Source: an uncultured Pelagibacteraceae bacterium
GTDB lineage: Bacteria; Pseudomonadota; Alphaproteobacteria; Pelagibacterales; Pelagibacteraceae
Direction: 5' to 3'
Assembly: GCA_902531175.1 (NCBI GenBank)
Contig: CACADE010000007.1
Coordinates: forward strand, 1-58,990
Length of the DNA stretch: 58,990 bases
Shown piece after piece: positions 43,956 through 54,117 of the stretch. How positions within the stretch are numbered: position 1 is the first letter of the stretch; each line of letters begins with the position of its first letter. The translations under genes were made by a program, and so were the position numbers. The notes beneath the pieces are model-generated. The model searched no databases. It was not told the DNA's origin and worked only from the letters and a program-made list of their open reading frames with translations.

Positions 43956-44956
43956 TATTTATTTACATCCACTACTATTTTATGTTTTAAATTTCCTTTT
44001 AATATATCTGGATAGACATTTAATAATTCATCTAATCCAATAGTATTTACTGATTTTTCTAAAATATTAAAATCTAGCAAAGCAGGAAATTCTCCCCATA
44101 CAAACTCTTTTCTTTTTTTACTGATATTAACCGAGTCTACTCCCCATAATTTGACTGCTCTTAAAATAAATGGAATTACTGAGGTATTTAATTTATTGCC
44201 ACTAGCATTTCCACATATAGCAACAATTCCTTTTGGTTTAGTTTGAGCTATTGCATTAGATAAAATGTTACCACCCACAGTATCTACAACACCGTCCCAT
44301 GTTCCTTTATCTATTAATCTTGCTTCACCTTCAAATTCTTTACGATCTATAACGTTTTTAGCACCAAGTTCTTTTAGATAATCTGCTTTATCTGGTTTAC
44401 CAGTAACCGCTGTAACGTTAATACCCATTTTAGCAAGAACCATAACTGCCACCATTCCAACACCTCCTGTAGAACCAGTTACTAATACATCATTAACTTT
44501 TGACTGCATCAATAGTTCCTCTCTTGCTTTGACTGCAAAGGCGCATAACAAACCTGTAAGACCAGCAGTTCCTAAAATCATAGCTTGTTTGTTTGTCATT
44601 CCCTCAGGTGTTTTTGTAATATGATCTTTTTTAACTTTTGCGTATTGAGAATATCCACCATCAAAAAGTTCACCTGCTCTACAACCTGTTAATATAACTC
44701 TATCTCCTTCTTTAAATTCTTCACCATCGCCTTGTGCAACAATTCCAGAAAAATCAATTCCAGGTATTCTTGGATACTCTTTTACTAATTTACCACCATC
44801 TTTTAGTATCATTGCATCTTTCCAATTAAGATCAGAGTAATCTATCTTAACTAGAACCTCTCCATCTTTAAAATGGTCTAAACTTAATTCTTTGACTTCT
44901 CTTGTAAAATTTTCGTTCTGATTGTTTATTACAACTGCTTTAAATGAGTCCGCCAT
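43955..44956 (-). CDS. acuI: Acryloyl-CoA reductase (AcuI/YhdH family)
   Basis: NADPH-dependent medium-chain reductase of 333 residues. VLVKIDYSDLNWKDAMIL, YPRIPGIDFSGIV and VLVTGSTGGVGMVAVMVLA are AcuI/YhdH signatures, without the zinc cysteines of alcohol dehydrogenases. AcuI reduces acryloyl-CoA to propionyl-CoA and detoxifies acrylate from DMSP cleavage, which suits a marine plankton bacterium. Fifteen bases downstream of folE, overlapping LysR by one. Confidence 0.9.
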   Translation of the reverse strand: MADSFKAVVINNQNENFTREVKELSLDHFKDGEVLVKIDYSDLNWKDAMILKDGGKLVKEYPRIPGIDFSGIVAQGDGEEFKEGDRVILTGCRAGELFDGGYSQYAKVKKDHITKTPEGMTNKQAMILGTAGLTGLLCAFAVKAREELLMQSKVNDVLVTGSTGGVGMVAVMVLAKMGINVTAVTGKPDKADYLKELGAKNVIDRKEFEGEARLIDKGTWDGVVDTVGGNILSNAIAQTKPKGIVAICGNASGNKLNTSVIPFILRAVKLWGVDSVNISKKRKEFVWGEFPALLDFNILEKSVNTIGLDELLNVYPDILKGNLKHKIVVDVNK

Positions 44957-44971
44957 GTTTATCAGTAAATA

Positions 44972-45574
44972 TTATTTTGCAATAAATCGCAAATATCTAT
45001 TTTGATAACTTAAATCGTCTTTAAATTGTCCAAGATAAAAATTTGTAACTGTAGTAGCTTGCTCTTTTTTTATACCTCTCATAGTCATACACTGATGAGT
45101 TGAATCTATTGTTACCGCAACTCCTTTTGCATCCAATGACTCCATTAAAGTATTAGCGATCTGAACAGTTAATCTTTCTTGTGTTTGTAATCTTTTTGAA
45201 AATACTTCTACAACTCTTGCTATTTTGCTTAATCCTACAACTCTTTGATTTGGAATATATGCTACATGAGCAATTCCTATAATTGGTGCCATGTGATGTT
45301 CGCAATGACTTTGTACTGAAATATTTTTTTGAACAACCATATCGCTATAGCCTTCAACATCACCAAATGTTTTGTCTAAAACTGCTTTAGGATCTTCTTT
45401 ATATCCCTTGAAATATTCTTTAAATGCTTTTGTTACTCTTTTTGGAGTTTCCAATAAACCTTCTCTAGTAGGATCTTCACCTAACCATTTAAGGATTTTG
45501 ACAAAAGCTTCTTCAGCTTCTTTATCAGTTACTTCATTAATTTTTTTTTCGTTTTCGTTTTTTACTAATTTCAT
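44972..45574 (-). CDS. folE: GTP cyclohydrolase I
   Basis: First step of tetrahydrofolate (and pterin) synthesis: GTP to 7,8-dihydroneopterin triphosphate. 200 residues. SHCEHHMAPIIGIAHVAYIP with zinc-binding Cys and His, SKIARVVEVFSKRLQTQERL and STHQCMTMRGIKK (second zinc Cys) are all present. The gene faces hisI across 57 bases. Folate supply suits the nearby tetrahydrofolate-linked demethylases. Confidence 0.96.
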   Translation of the reverse strand: MKLVKNENEKKINEVTDKEAEEAFVKILKWLGEDPTREGLLETPKRVTKAFKEYFKGYKEDPKAVLDKTFGDVEGYSDMVVQKNISVQSHCEHHMAPIIGIAHVAYIPNQRVVGLSKIARVVEVFSKRLQTQERLTVQIANTLMESLDAKGVAVTIDSTHQCMTMRGIKKEQATTVTNFYLGQFKDDLSYQNRYLRFIAK

Positions 45575-45631
45575 GACGTGCTTTTATATATATAAAACCT
45601 TAATTTTAAAATATTTAATATATTTATTATT

Positions 45632-46120
45632 ATGTTAGATAATTCCACATATATGTTTAAAAAAAGAGAAAATGTAGCAGAAATAGAAGAAGGCAAGCTT
45701 TTATCTCCTAAATTCGACAATGATGGATTGATTCCAGTCATTACAACATGCTCAAAAACAAAAGAAATATTAATGCATGGGTATATGAATGTTGAAGCCT
45801 TAAAGTTAACTATTGAAACTAAAGAAGCTCATTACTGGAGCAGATCAAGACAATCAATTTGGCATAAAGGAAAAACAAGTGGGTTTGTTCAAAAAGTAAA
45901 AGAGATTCGAATTGACGATGATCAAGATGCGGTTTGGATGACTGTAGATATAGGCGAAGGTTCTAGTTGCCACGTTGGTTACAGATCCTGTTTTTATAGA
46001 TCTGTCCCTTTGGGTAAGATTGATAATGCAAGACAAATTGAAATGAAATTTGAAGAAGAAGAAAAAAAATTTGATCCTGAAGTGGTTTATAAAGGTCAAC
46101 CTAATCCAACAAAAATATAA
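45632..46120 (+). CDS. hisI: Phosphoribosyl-AMP cyclohydrolase
   Basis: Third step of histidine synthesis. ILMHGYMNVEALKLTIETKE, HYWSRSRQSIWHKGKTSG and the metal site DDDQDAVWM with SCHVGYRSCFYR identify HisI. At 162 residues it is longer than the usual monofunctional enzyme (about 110-140), because of ~20 residues at the N terminus and a Glu-rich C terminus; no HisE domain is attached. The gene stands alone, apart from the other his genes. Confidence 0.94.
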   Translation: MLDNSTYMFKKRENVAEIEEGKLLSPKFDNDGLIPVITTCSKTKEILMHGYMNVEALKLTIETKEAHYWSRSRQSIWHKGKTSGFVQKVKEIRIDDDQDAVWMTVDIGEGSSCHVGYRSCFYRSVPLGKIDNARQIEMKFEEEEKKFDPEVVYKGQPNPTKI

Positions 46121-46759
46121 ATGGATATTAAATACAAGTTAATAAAAAATTTTGGCCCATCAATTTTTGCAGCAAAAATACCTAATGATGTAATGGTAAA
46201 ATTAAATCATTATGTCGACCAAACAATTGAGAGTCAAAAAAAATCAAAAGAACAAAATTATGGAGAAAATTTAGTTGGAGACGTAACTCAAGAAATAAAA
46301 ATTGACAAAAATACAATTCAAGATAGTGGCTGGTTAAATTTTTTAGGCACTTGTACAAAAAAATGGATTGAATTAGAGACGAATAAAAAAATTACCAAAT
46401 TTAATTTAAAGCAAACTTGGGTTGTAAGACAATTTAAGAATGAATATAATCCAGTCCATTGGCATTCAGGACACATATCTGGAGCAGGTTTTTTAAAACT
46501 ACCTAAAAGTTTTGGTAACTTTACACAAAAAAAACAGAACAAAAATTATTGTGGTGGACATCTTGAGCTAATACATGGATCAAGAATGTTTTTATCGAGC
46601 TCTAAGTTTGAAATTATTCCTCAAGTAGGTGATTTTTATTTTTTCCCTAATTATTTAATGCATACAGTTTATCCTTTTAAAGATACAGACGAAGAAAGAA
46701 GGTCTATTTCTTTCAATGCTACTATTGATGATAGTATTTATAATGTCTATGGTAACTAA
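46121..46759 (+). CDS. Putative 2OG-Fe(II) oxygenase
   Basis: 212 residues resembling the TIGR02466-type oxygenases found in marine bacteria and phages. PVHWHSGHISGAGFLKLP gives a His-rich first metal region, VGDFYFFPNYLMHTVYPF the distal His, and ERRSISFNATID the Arg that would bind 2-oxoglutarate. The first ligands read HWH rather than HxD, so the metal site is not certain. It starts immediately after hisI and overlaps the DUF2237 gene by 17 bases. Confidence 0.7.
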   Translation: MDIKYKLIKNFGPSIFAAKIPNDVMVKLNHYVDQTIESQKKSKEQNYGENLVGDVTQEIKIDKNTIQDSGWLNFLGTCTKKWIELETNKKITKFNLKQTWVVRQFKNEYNPVHWHSGHISGAGFLKLPKSFGNFTQKKQNKNYCGGHLELIHGSRMFLSSSKFEIIPQVGDFYFFPNYLMHTVYPFKDTDEERRSISFNATIDDSIYNVYGN

Positions 46760-47126
46760 AAGTCAAAGAAATGTTTTAGATGAAGAATTAGAATTATGTT
46801 CTAATGATCCTCTAACAGGATGGTATAGAGATGGATGTTGTAATACAGATGAAAATGACCATGGTGTTCATACTGTTTGTGCAAAAGTAAATACTGAATT
46901 TTTGGAATGGTGCAAAGAAGCAGGCAATGATTTAATTACACCTCATCCTGAGTTTGGTTTTCCGGGTTTAAAAGATGGAGATAGTTGGTGTGTTTGTGCA
47001 GGCTGGTATGCTAGAGCTTTAGAAGCGGGGAAAGGATGTCCAATTTATTTAAAGAAAACTCATAAAAACACTTTGAAACTTATTCCAATTGAAACTTTAA
47101 AAAAGTTTGCAATCGATTTATCCTAA
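46743..47126 (+). CDS. DUF2237 family protein
   Basis: 128 residues from the ATG at 46743. It is nearly pure family consensus: SQRNVLDEELELCSNDPLTG, WYRDGCCNTDENDHGVHTVC and PHPEFGFPGLKDGDSWCVCA, with conserved cysteines suggesting metal binding or disulfides. Function unknown. An in-frame ATG at 46716 would add nine hydrophobic residues but lies inside the oxygenase gene and outside the conserved block. It overlaps the oxygenase gene and ends one base before the ETF-QO stop. Confidence 0.85.
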   Translation: MSMVTKSQRNVLDEELELCSNDPLTGWYRDGCCNTDENDHGVHTVCAKVNTEFLEWCKEAGNDLITPHPEFGFPGLKDGDSWCVCAGWYARALEAGKGCPIYLKKTHKNTLKLIPIETLKKFAIDLS

Positions 47127-48746
47127 CTACATATTTCCATATTTAGGTCCACCTCCACCTTCTGGAGTGACCCAAGTAATATTTTGAGATGGCTCTTTAA
47201 TATCACAAGTTTTACAATGTATGCAATTTTGTGTATTTATTACAAATTTTTGAACAGAATTTACTTCTTGAACTTCATAAACTCCTGCTGGACAATATCT
47301 TTGTGCAGGCTCATCAAATTTTTCTAAAGTATATTTTATTGGCAAATCTGGATCTTTAAGTTTTAAGTGGACTGGCTGATTATCATCATGAATTGTACCT
47401 GTTAAATAAACCGAACTAGTTTTATCAAAAGTAATAACGTTATCAGGCTTAGGATAATCAATTTTTGGCATTTTATCTGCTGGTTTTAAAGCTTCATGAT
47501 CAGCGTGTTTATGCTTTAATGTGAAAGGAAGCTTTCCTCTAAATAAAATCTGGTCAATTCCAGTAAATAATATACCTAGAATTAAACCCCAAGAGAAACT
47601 TGGTTTTACATTTCTTGCCTCATATAATTCTTTGTAAACCCAACTTTCTTTAAATTTTTGTTCATATGTAGATAAATTTATATTTTTTGTAAGATGCTCA
47701 TAAATTGTTTCAGCAGCGATCATTCCACTCTTCATTGCAGTATGAGACCCTTTTATTTTAGGCATATTTAATGTTCCCGCATCACATCCAACTAACAAAG
47801 CACCTGGCATAAACATCTGAGGTAAACTCTGTATACCTCCCTCAATTAAAGCTCTTGCGCCATAAGAAATTCTTTTTCCACCTTCAATTATTTTTTTTAT
47901 ATCTGGATGAGTTTTAAATCTTTGGAACTCATCGAAAGGTGAAAGATGAGGATTTTGGTAATCTAATCCAATTACGTAACCAAGAAAAACTTGTTTATTT
48001 TCTGCATGATACATAAAACTTCCACCGTAGGTGTTATTGTCTAAAGGCCATCCAGCAGTATGCATTACTAAACCTTCTGTATGATTTTTTTCATCTATCT
48101 CCCAAATTTCTTTAAAACCAATTCCATATTGTTGAGGATTTTTACCTTTATCCAACTCAAACTTCTTAATTAATTCTTTTCCTAAGTGACCTCTGCATCC
48201 TTCTGCAAATACTGTAACTTTTGCATGTAATTCCATTCCTGGTTCATAAGTATCTTTTTTATTACCCTCTTTGTCGATACCCATATCTTGGGTTGCAATA
48301 CCTTTAACTGATCCATCATCATTATATAAAACTTCACTTGCTGGAAATCCTGGGAATATTTCAACTCCTAATCCCTCAGCCTGCTCTGCTAACCATCTAC
48401 AAAGATTTGCAAGACTTATAATATAATTGTTATGATTTTGTTGAACCTTAGGAAGTAACCATGTTGGCCAACTTAATGATTTTTGTTTTCCTAAAAATAA
48501 AAATTTTTCTTTTGTAACTTTTGTTTTAATGGGAGCATTTAATTCTTTCCAATTAGGTATTAGTTCGTCTAAAGCACGTGTTTCAAACACGTTCCCTGAT
48601 AAAATATGAGCACCTATTTCAGATGCTTTCTCTAAAAGGCAGACATTAATATCTGGATTTAACTGCTTTAATTTAATTGCAGTTGAAAGTCCTGATGGTC
48701 CGCCACCTACGATGACAACATCGTATTCCATCACTTCTCTGGACAT
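47127..48746 (-). CDS. Electron transfer flavoprotein-ubiquinone oxidoreductase
   Basis: Membrane-associated FAD/4Fe-4S enzyme (539 residues) that passes electrons from ETF to ubiquinone. VVIVGGGPSGLSTAIKLKQL binds FAD; LLVGCDAGTLNMPKIKGSHT and the C-terminal cluster site CIHCKTCDIKEPSQNI with an upstream Cys (RYCPAGVYE) complete the family pattern. It ends the dimethylglycine dehydrogenase-etfB-etfA-ETF-QO operon, which supplies the whole route to the quinone pool. Confidence 0.95.
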   Translation of the reverse strand: MSREVMEYDVVIVGGGPSGLSTAIKLKQLNPDINVCLLEKASEIGAHILSGNVFETRALDELIPNWKELNAPIKTKVTKEKFLFLGKQKSLSWPTWLLPKVQQNHNNYIISLANLCRWLAEQAEGLGVEIFPGFPASEVLYNDDGSVKGIATQDMGIDKEGNKKDTYEPGMELHAKVTVFAEGCRGHLGKELIKKFELDKGKNPQQYGIGFKEIWEIDEKNHTEGLVMHTAGWPLDNNTYGGSFMYHAENKQVFLGYVIGLDYQNPHLSPFDEFQRFKTHPDIKKIIEGGKRISYGARALIEGGIQSLPQMFMPGALLVGCDAGTLNMPKIKGSHTAMKSGMIAAETIYEHLTKNINLSTYEQKFKESWVYKELYEARNVKPSFSWGLILGILFTGIDQILFRGKLPFTLKHKHADHEALKPADKMPKIDYPKPDNVITFDKTSSVYLTGTIHDDNQPVHLKLKDPDLPIKYTLEKFDEPAQRYCPAGVYEVQEVNSVQKFVINTQNCIHCKTCDIKEPSQNITWVTPEGGGGPKYGNM

Positions 48747-48770
48747 AATGATAATTTCTTACAGTATTTG

Positions 48771-49724
48771 CTATTTTTGTATAGTGTTTAATTTGTTCAA
48801 TTCTGACAAAAACTGAGGAAGCGCCTCAAAAAGATCTGCTTCTAATCCGTAATCTGCGACACTAAAAATTGGAGCTTCACCGTCTTTATTTATAGCCACA
48901 ATAACTTTGCTTTCTTTCATTCCTGCTAAGTGCTGTATCGCACCTGAAATTCCAACTGCAATATATAAATCTGGAACTACCACTTTACCCGTTTGTCCTA
49001 CTTGATGATCATTCGTAATATAACCTGCATCAACTGCTGCTCTAGATGCACCAATTGCTGCATTAAGTTTATCCGCAATATCACTTATTAATTTGAAATT
49101 TTCGCCATTTTGCATTCCTCTGCCACCAGAAATAACTATTCTAGCTGTTCCAAGCTCTGGTCTGTCTGACTTAACTTCTTCTTTCTTTAGAAATTTAGTT
49201 GATGAACTAGCTTCTGCTGGATCAGATTTTGTAATTTCAGCAGATCCACCACTCTTATCAGCAGGGTCAAACGACGTCGGTCTAATAGTAACACATTTTT
49301 TTTTGTCATTACTTTTAACTGTAGCAAAAGCATTTCCTGCATAAATTGGTCTTAAAAAAGTATCTTCAGAAATAACTTTAATTATATCGCTCACTTGCGA
49401 AGTATCTAGTAATGCTGCAATTCTTGGCATTAAATTTTTACCAAATGTATTTGCTGAGCTTACAATATGTGAATAACTTTCTGCATGCTTAATTATTGCT
49501 GCTGTATAATTTTCAGCAATGTAGTTTTCATAAATTTCATTATCAACGTGAATAACTTTTTTTACATTTGGAACTTCAGATAAAGATTTTGCAACATCAT
49601 CAGCTTGATGACCTAAAACCAAAACATGAAGATCCTCATTTATTTGAGAAGCTGCAGTTATAGCATTATAGGTAAATGGTCTAACCTCTTTATTATTATG
49701 TTCTGCAATTAATAATACTGACAT
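48771..49724 (-). CDS. etfA: Electron transfer flavoprotein alpha subunit
   Basis: 317 residues. [20 protein letters not shown] at the start, and the FAD-binding C-terminal part [54 protein letters not shown] and [19 protein letters not shown]. The residues are the standard set, so it should bind FAD. It follows etfB directly. Confidence 0.96.
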   Translation of the reverse strand: MSVLLIAEHNNKEVRPFTYNAITAASQINEDLHVLVLGHQADDVAKSLSEVPNVKKVIHVDNEIYENYIAENYTAAIIKHAESYSHIVSSANTFGKNLMPRIAALLDTSQVSDIIKVISEDTFLRPIYAGNAFATVKSNDKKKCVTIRPTSFDPADKSGGSAEITKSDPAEASSSTKFLKKEEVKSDRPELGTARIVISGGRGMQNGENFKLISDIADKLNAAIGASRAAVDAGYITNDHQVGQTGKVVVPDLYIAVGISGAIQHLAGMKESKVIVAINKDGEAPIFSVADYGLEADLFEALPQFLSELNKLNTIQK

Positions 49725-50474
49725 TTAAATTACTTTAGCCTCATTTTTTAATTTTTGCACTAATTCTTCTACACTAGCGACTTTTATTCCAGCTTTTCTT
49801 TTTGGTGGTTCTTCAACTTTAATTTGTTCGATTCTAGGATTAATATCAACTCCTAAATCTGAAGCATTTAACTGTTCTATTGGTTTTTTCTTAGCTTTCA
49901 TAATATTTGGAAGCGAAGCATATCTTGGTTCATTTAGTCTTAAATCACATGTAACAATAGCTGGAACATTTACTTCAATAGTTTCTAAACCTTCATCAAT
50001 TTCACGAGTTACTTCTAATGCATTATTTTTAACTTCAATTTTCGATGCAAAAGTTGCTTGAGGCCAATTTAATAAAGCTGCAAGCATCTGACCAGTTTGA
50101 TTACAATCATCATCAATCGCTTGTTTTCCCATAAATACTAAATCAGGATTTTCTTTTTCTACAATTTTTTTTAAAATTTTTGAAACTGCCAATGGTTCAA
50201 TCACATTATCAACTTTGACATGTATTCCTCTATCTGCTCCTACTGCTAATGCTTTTCTAACTGTTTCTTGTGCTTTTTCCTCACCAATGGTTATTGCAAC
50301 TATTTCTTTAGCTTTGCCAGCTTCTTTAATTTTTACCGCTTCTTCTATCGCATTATCATCTGGTGGATTTGTTGACATTTTAACGTTGTCAGTAACAACA
50401 CCTGAGCCATCTTCTTTAACTCTTATTTGAACGTTGTAATCAATAACTCTTTTAACAGCGACTAGTATTTTCAT
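49725..50474 (-). CDS. etfB: Electron transfer flavoprotein beta subunit
   Basis: 249 residues. [60 protein letters not shown] and the leucine-anchor loop [24 protein letters not shown] [16 protein letters not shown] identify EtfB. The loop docks into acyl-CoA- or dimethylglycine-type dehydrogenases. One-base overlap with the dehydrogenase gene upstream. Confidence 0.96.
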   Translation of the reverse strand: MKILVAVKRVIDYNVQIRVKEDGSGVVTDNVKMSTNPPDDNAIEEAVKIKEAGKAKEIVAITIGEEKAQETVRKALAVGADRGIHVKVDNVIEPLAVSKILKKIVEKENPDLVFMGKQAIDDDCNQTGQMLAALLNWPQATFASKIEVKNNALEVTREIDEGLETIEVNVPAIVTCDLRLNEPRYASLPNIMKAKKKPIEQLNASDLGVDINPRIEQIKVEEPPKRKAGIKVASVEELVQKLKNEAKVI

Positions 50475-52906
50475 TAAGCTCTTAATAAATTGTTTTCCGG
50501 ATCGTAAGGACTTTCATCTAAAATTGTTGCATCATATTTCTCACCTAATATTTCAATTTTAAGTTTTTGTCCAACATTTGCTAATTCTGGTTTAACCATT
50601 CCTAATGCTAAAGATTTTCCAATTCTAAAACCAAAATCACCACCTGTTGCTCTTCCTATTACACTTCCATTTTCATAAATTGGGTTGTTGCCCAAAACAT
50701 CTGCATCTTTTGGATTGTGAACCTCCAAGGTAACAAGTTTGTTATCAAAACCTTTTTCTCTCCATTTGTTCAATGCTTCAAGTCCAATAAAACTTCCTTT
50801 ATTAGGGTGTATAAATCTATCAAGACCACTTTCATAAGGTGAGTATTCTATTGATAATTCTGTTCCAACTAATTTATATGATTTTTCTACTCTCAAACTA
50901 TTCATAGCTCTAATACCATATGGCTTTAATCCAAGATCTTGTCCTGCTTCCATAAGTTTATCAAAAATGTGATTTTGATATTCAATTGGGTGATGAAGTT
51001 CCCATCCTAATTCACCAACAAAGTTTACTCTCATCGCATTAACTGGTGCATAACCTACATCAACCATTTTTGCACTAAGCCATTTAAAGTTTTTATTTGA
51101 AAAATCATCTTTAGAAACTCTTTGCATTAACTCTCTAGCTTTTGGACCTGAAACAACCAAAACCCCATTACTATTAGTTAAATTTTCAAACTGCACTGAA
51201 CCATCTGAAGGCATCCATTTTAAAATCCAATCATGATCTAATCTTTGGAAAGCCCCTGCTGATACTAAATAAAAGCTATCATGTGACTCTCTCATAATAG
51301 TAAATTCAGAATGAACTCCGCCTTTAGTATTTAAAGCATGACATAAATTAATTCTTCCAACTTTTTTTGGTAATTTGTTTGCAACTAAATTATCTAAAAA
51401 TTCCTCAGCACCAGGTCCTTTAATTCTACATTTTGCAAATGCAGTCATATCCAAAAGACCAACATTTTCTTTTACGTTTTTGCATTCTTTTTCCATTGCA
51501 TTGAACCATTTTGATCTTCTAAATGACCAATCATCTTTTTGCTCCATTCCATCAGTTGCAAAAAAGTTAGGTCGTTCCCATCCAAATTTTTGACCAAACA
51601 CTGCTCCTAAATTTTTCATTCTGTCATAACATGGCGCTGTTCTTAATGGTCTTGCTGCTGGTCTTTCTTCATCAGGAAAGTGAGTTATGAAAACGTGACT
51701 GTAGGCTTCTTCATTTTTAGCTTTTAAATATGATTTAGAGCAATAATCTCCATACCTTCTTGGTTCAACACCAAGCATATCAATTGTTGGTTCACCATCT
51801 ACGATCCATTCAGCAAGTTGCCATCCTGCTCCACCTGCTGCGGTGATACCAAAGCTATGACCTTCATTTATCCAAAAATTTTTCAATCCCCAAGCAGGAC
51901 CAACAATTGGGTTACCATCAGGTGTATAACAAATTGCACCGTTATACACTTTCTTAACTCCCACTTCTCCAAACGCAGGGACTCTATGTATTGCACCTTC
52001 AATGTGTGGAGCCAATCTATCCAAATCTTCCTGAAATAATTCATATTCAGAATCTTTCGATGGTCCATCTACATAACAAGCTGGTGCACCATCTTCATAT
52101 GGTCCTAAAATTAATCCACCTGCTTCTTCTCTCATATACCATCTGCTATCACTATCCCTTAAAACTCCCATCTCTGGTAATCCATCTTTTTTTCTTTTTT
52201 GAATTTCTGGATGGGGTTCAGTAACAATGTATTGATGTTCTACTGGAATAACTGGAATATCTAATCCAACCATCTTTCCAGTTTGTCTTGCAAAATTTCC
52301 TGAACAAGAAATAATATGTTCACATTCTATGGACCCTTTATCTGTTTCAACAACCCAGCCATCTTTAGTTTGTTTCATTCCAACAACATTTGTATTTCTA
52401 TAAATTTCTGCTCCTCTATTTCTTGCACCTGTTGCAAGTGCTTGAGTTAAATCTGCTGGTTGAATATATCCATCTTCAGGGTGTTGTATTGCACCAACTA
52501 AATCTGATGTATTACATAATGGCCATATTTCCTTAACTTGATCTGGAGTTAAAAATTTAACATCAACACCTATTGTTTGAGCAACACCGGCGTATTGAAA
52601 GTATTCATCCATTCTATCTTTAGTGCTTGCTAATCTAATATTAGATACAACGCTGAAACCTACATTCTTGCCTGTCTCTTCTTCTAAAGTTTTATACAAA
52701 TTGACAGCATACTTATGAAGTTGTCCTACAGAATAACTCATATTAAATAGTGGTAATAAGCCCGCTGCATGCCAAGTTGAGCCTGATGTTAGTTCTTTTC
52801 TTTCAATTAAAACAACATCTGACCAACCTTTTTTTGCTAAGTGATAGAGTGCACTAACTCCCACTACTCCACCACCAACTACAACAACTTTTGCTTTGGA
52901 TTTCAT
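50474..52906 (-). CDS. Dimethylglycine dehydrogenase-like flavoprotein with GcvT domain (paralogue 2)
   Basis: 810 residues, same architecture as the 36509-38947 paralogue. FAD motif [20 protein letters not shown], His46 in [11 protein letters not shown] for covalent flavin, and a C-terminal GcvT/folate domain ([31 protein letters not shown]). Dimethylglycine dehydrogenase makes sarcosine and methylene-tetrahydrofolate. Encoding directly upstream of EtfBA and ETF-QO fits that enzyme, which donates electrons to ETF. Sarcosine or another N-methyl compound is possible. Lead gene of the four-gene operon. Confidence 0.9.
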   Translation of the reverse strand: MKSKAKVVVVGGGVVGVSALYHLAKKGWSDVVLIERKELTSGSTWHAAGLLPLFNMSYSVGQLHKYAVNLYKTLEEETGKNVGFSVVSNIRLASTKDRMDEYFQYAGVAQTIGVDVKFLTPDQVKEIWPLCNTSDLVGAIQHPEDGYIQPADLTQALATGARNRGAEIYRNTNVVGMKQTKDGWVVETDKGSIECEHIISCSGNFARQTGKMVGLDIPVIPVEHQYIVTEPHPEIQKRKKDGLPEMGVLRDSDSRWYMREEAGGLILGPYEDGAPACYVDGPSKDSEYELFQEDLDRLAPHIEGAIHRVPAFGEVGVKKVYNGAICYTPDGNPIVGPAWGLKNFWINEGHSFGITAAGGAGWQLAEWIVDGEPTIDMLGVEPRRYGDYCSKSYLKAKNEEAYSHVFITHFPDEERPAARPLRTAPCYDRMKNLGAVFGQKFGWERPNFFATDGMEQKDDWSFRRSKWFNAMEKECKNVKENVGLLDMTAFAKCRIKGPGAEEFLDNLVANKLPKKVGRINLCHALNTKGGVHSEFTIMRESHDSFYLVSAGAFQRLDHDWILKWMPSDGSVQFENLTNSNGVLVVSGPKARELMQRVSKDDFSNKNFKWLSAKMVDVGYAPVNAMRVNFVGELGWELHHPIEYQNHIFDKLMEAGQDLGLKPYGIRAMNSLRVEKSYKLVGTELSIEYSPYESGLDRFIHPNKGSFIGLEALNKWREKGFDNKLVTLEVHNPKDADVLGNNPIYENGSVIGRATGGDFGFRIGKSLALGMVKPELANVGQKLKIEILGEKYDATILDESPYDPENNLLRA

Positions 52907-52952
52907 TATCAGATTCCTACTAAATTTTAATTACTAACGAAACAAAATTCTA

Positions 52953-53156
52953 TTATTCGTCATCTGCGTCACGCCAGCCCATTCTGAACATTAAATAAGC
53001 GGCAACTATGACAGAAATTGTACCTACTACCATACCAATATTAATCCCAACTTCACTTCCCCAAAAATACCATCCAAGTTGAGTGGATGAAATTGTTGGA
53101 AAGCATAAAATAAACATTAGAATTGCATATCTTATATACATTGGAGGCTTTTTCAT
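52953..53156 (-). CDS. Small two-helix membrane protein
   Basis: 67 residues from the ATG at 53156, which overlaps the upstream stop (TAATG). Helix 1 runs from about residue 7 to 25 and helix 2 from about 36 to 56, with an acidic end WRDADDE. A start at 53210 would add a polar, unlikely segment. No family recognised; the length, charge pattern and coupling to the upstream gene argue that it is real. Confidence 0.65.
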   Translation of the reverse strand: MKKPPMYIRYAILMFILCFPTISSTQLGWYFWGSEVGINIGMVVGTISVIVAAYLMFRMGWRDADDE

Positions 53157-53617
53157 TATATTGATGATCCCATTGGTATTGGTTGTGAAACTGCTGTTGT
53201 TAGCCAGCAATCTAAAAGATTGCCCTCTTTATCATTCTTTTCAACTTTCCATTTAAATTTAAAATATTGTTTATCCTTATCCAAGACAACAACTTCATAA
53301 GTTGCCATGGTATTTGATTTGTAAATTTCAGTTACTGTATTTTCTTTGTGATCAATTAACATTGAGTATGAAGCACCCTTTAACATTCTTTTAAATCTAT
53401 CTAAGGGACCTGTCATCCTTTGATTATTTGGATGTGCAAATTCCCATGTTTGCTCAATCCCTCTATCTTTATATGGATTGTCATTTTTCATTAACGCATT
53501 TAATTGAATCACAACTACTTGTTTCGGATCTATATTTACACTTGGTTTTAAAACATCGGCAAACGAAGGATTAAAATGAAAAAATGTAATTAAAAAAAAT
53601 AAAATCTTGAATTTCAT
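53156..53617 (-). CDS. Secreted DUF4864-like protein
   Basis: 153 residues with a signal peptide (ending PSFAD). VVVIQLNALMKNDNPYKDRG, FAHPNNQRMTGPLDRFKRML and the basic-hydrophobic strand order fit DUF4864, a NTF2-like periplasmic domain. It starts next to a 23-base inverted repeat (53620-53642) and has no Shine-Dalgarno. Overlaps the small membrane protein gene by one base. Function unknown. Confidence 0.65.
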   Translation of the reverse strand: MKFKILFFLITFFHFNPSFADVLKPSVNIDPKQVVVIQLNALMKNDNPYKDRGIEQTWEFAHPNNQRMTGPLDRFKRMLKGASYSMLIDHKENTVTEIYKSNTMATYEVVVLDKDKQYFKFKWKVEKNDKEGNLLDCWLTTAVSQPIPMGSSI

Positions 53618-53619
53618 AA

Positions 53620-53642
53620 TTTAAATTTATCTTAAATTTAAA
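53620..53642. repeat. AT-only inverted repeat before the DUF4864-like gene
   Basis: TTTAAATTTA and TAAATTTAAA flank a three-base spacer TCT, a perfect ten-base palindrome arm. It begins three bases upstream of the ATG and covers the place of a ribosome site. It may be a protein-binding site or just a feature of A/T-only DNA. Confidence 0.4.
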
Positions 53643-53683
53643 ATGAAATAAAAGGTCTTAATATCACACTTAATAATTTGATA

Positions 53684-54109
53684 TTATATAGTTTTGAATA
53701 ATCTATCGTATTCGTTTTTAATACATTTATTAGAGATATAATAAATTTTATTTTGAGAGACTAATTTAGCTGCATTTTCGTTGTGAATTCCTAATTGCAA
53801 CCATAATACATTTGCACCAATTTCTATTGTTTGTTTTGCTATTTCCTCAGCCTCTTCACTGGGTCTAAAAACATTAACAATTCCAACATGATCTTTTATA
53901 TCCGTTAGTTTTTTATATACTGGTTCACCATGTATAATTTTATTATCTGTTACTGGATTAACAGGAAAAACTTTGTAACCTGTATTTCTTAAATATTTCA
54001 TTATTATATTGGAAGTTTTTTTTGAGTCAGGACTTGCTCCAACAATTGCTATTGTCCGATAACTTAAATAAAGTTCTTTTATCTTTTCATCAACGAGTGT
54101 TGTATCCAT
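53684..54109 (-). CDS. CoA-binding domain protein (copy 1)
   Basis: 141-residue Rossmann protein of the CoA-binding (YccU/succinyl-CoA-synthetase-alpha-like) family. TIAIVGASPDSKKTSNIIMK is the CoA loop, GYKVFPVNP and VGIVNVFRPSEEAEEIAKQT follow in order, and VLWLQLGIHNENAA matches the active region. No catalytic His phosphorylation motif. Eight bases downstream of its paralogue. Likely a CoA or acyl-CoA sensor. Confidence 0.88.
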   Translation of the reverse strand: MDTTLVDEKIKELYLSYRTIAIVGASPDSKKTSNIIMKYLRNTGYKVFPVNPVTDNKIIHGEPVYKKLTDIKDHVGIVNVFRPSEEAEEIAKQTIEIGANVLWLQLGIHNENAAKLVSQNKIYYISNKCIKNEYDRLFKTI

Positions 54110-54117
54110 AATTTAAT

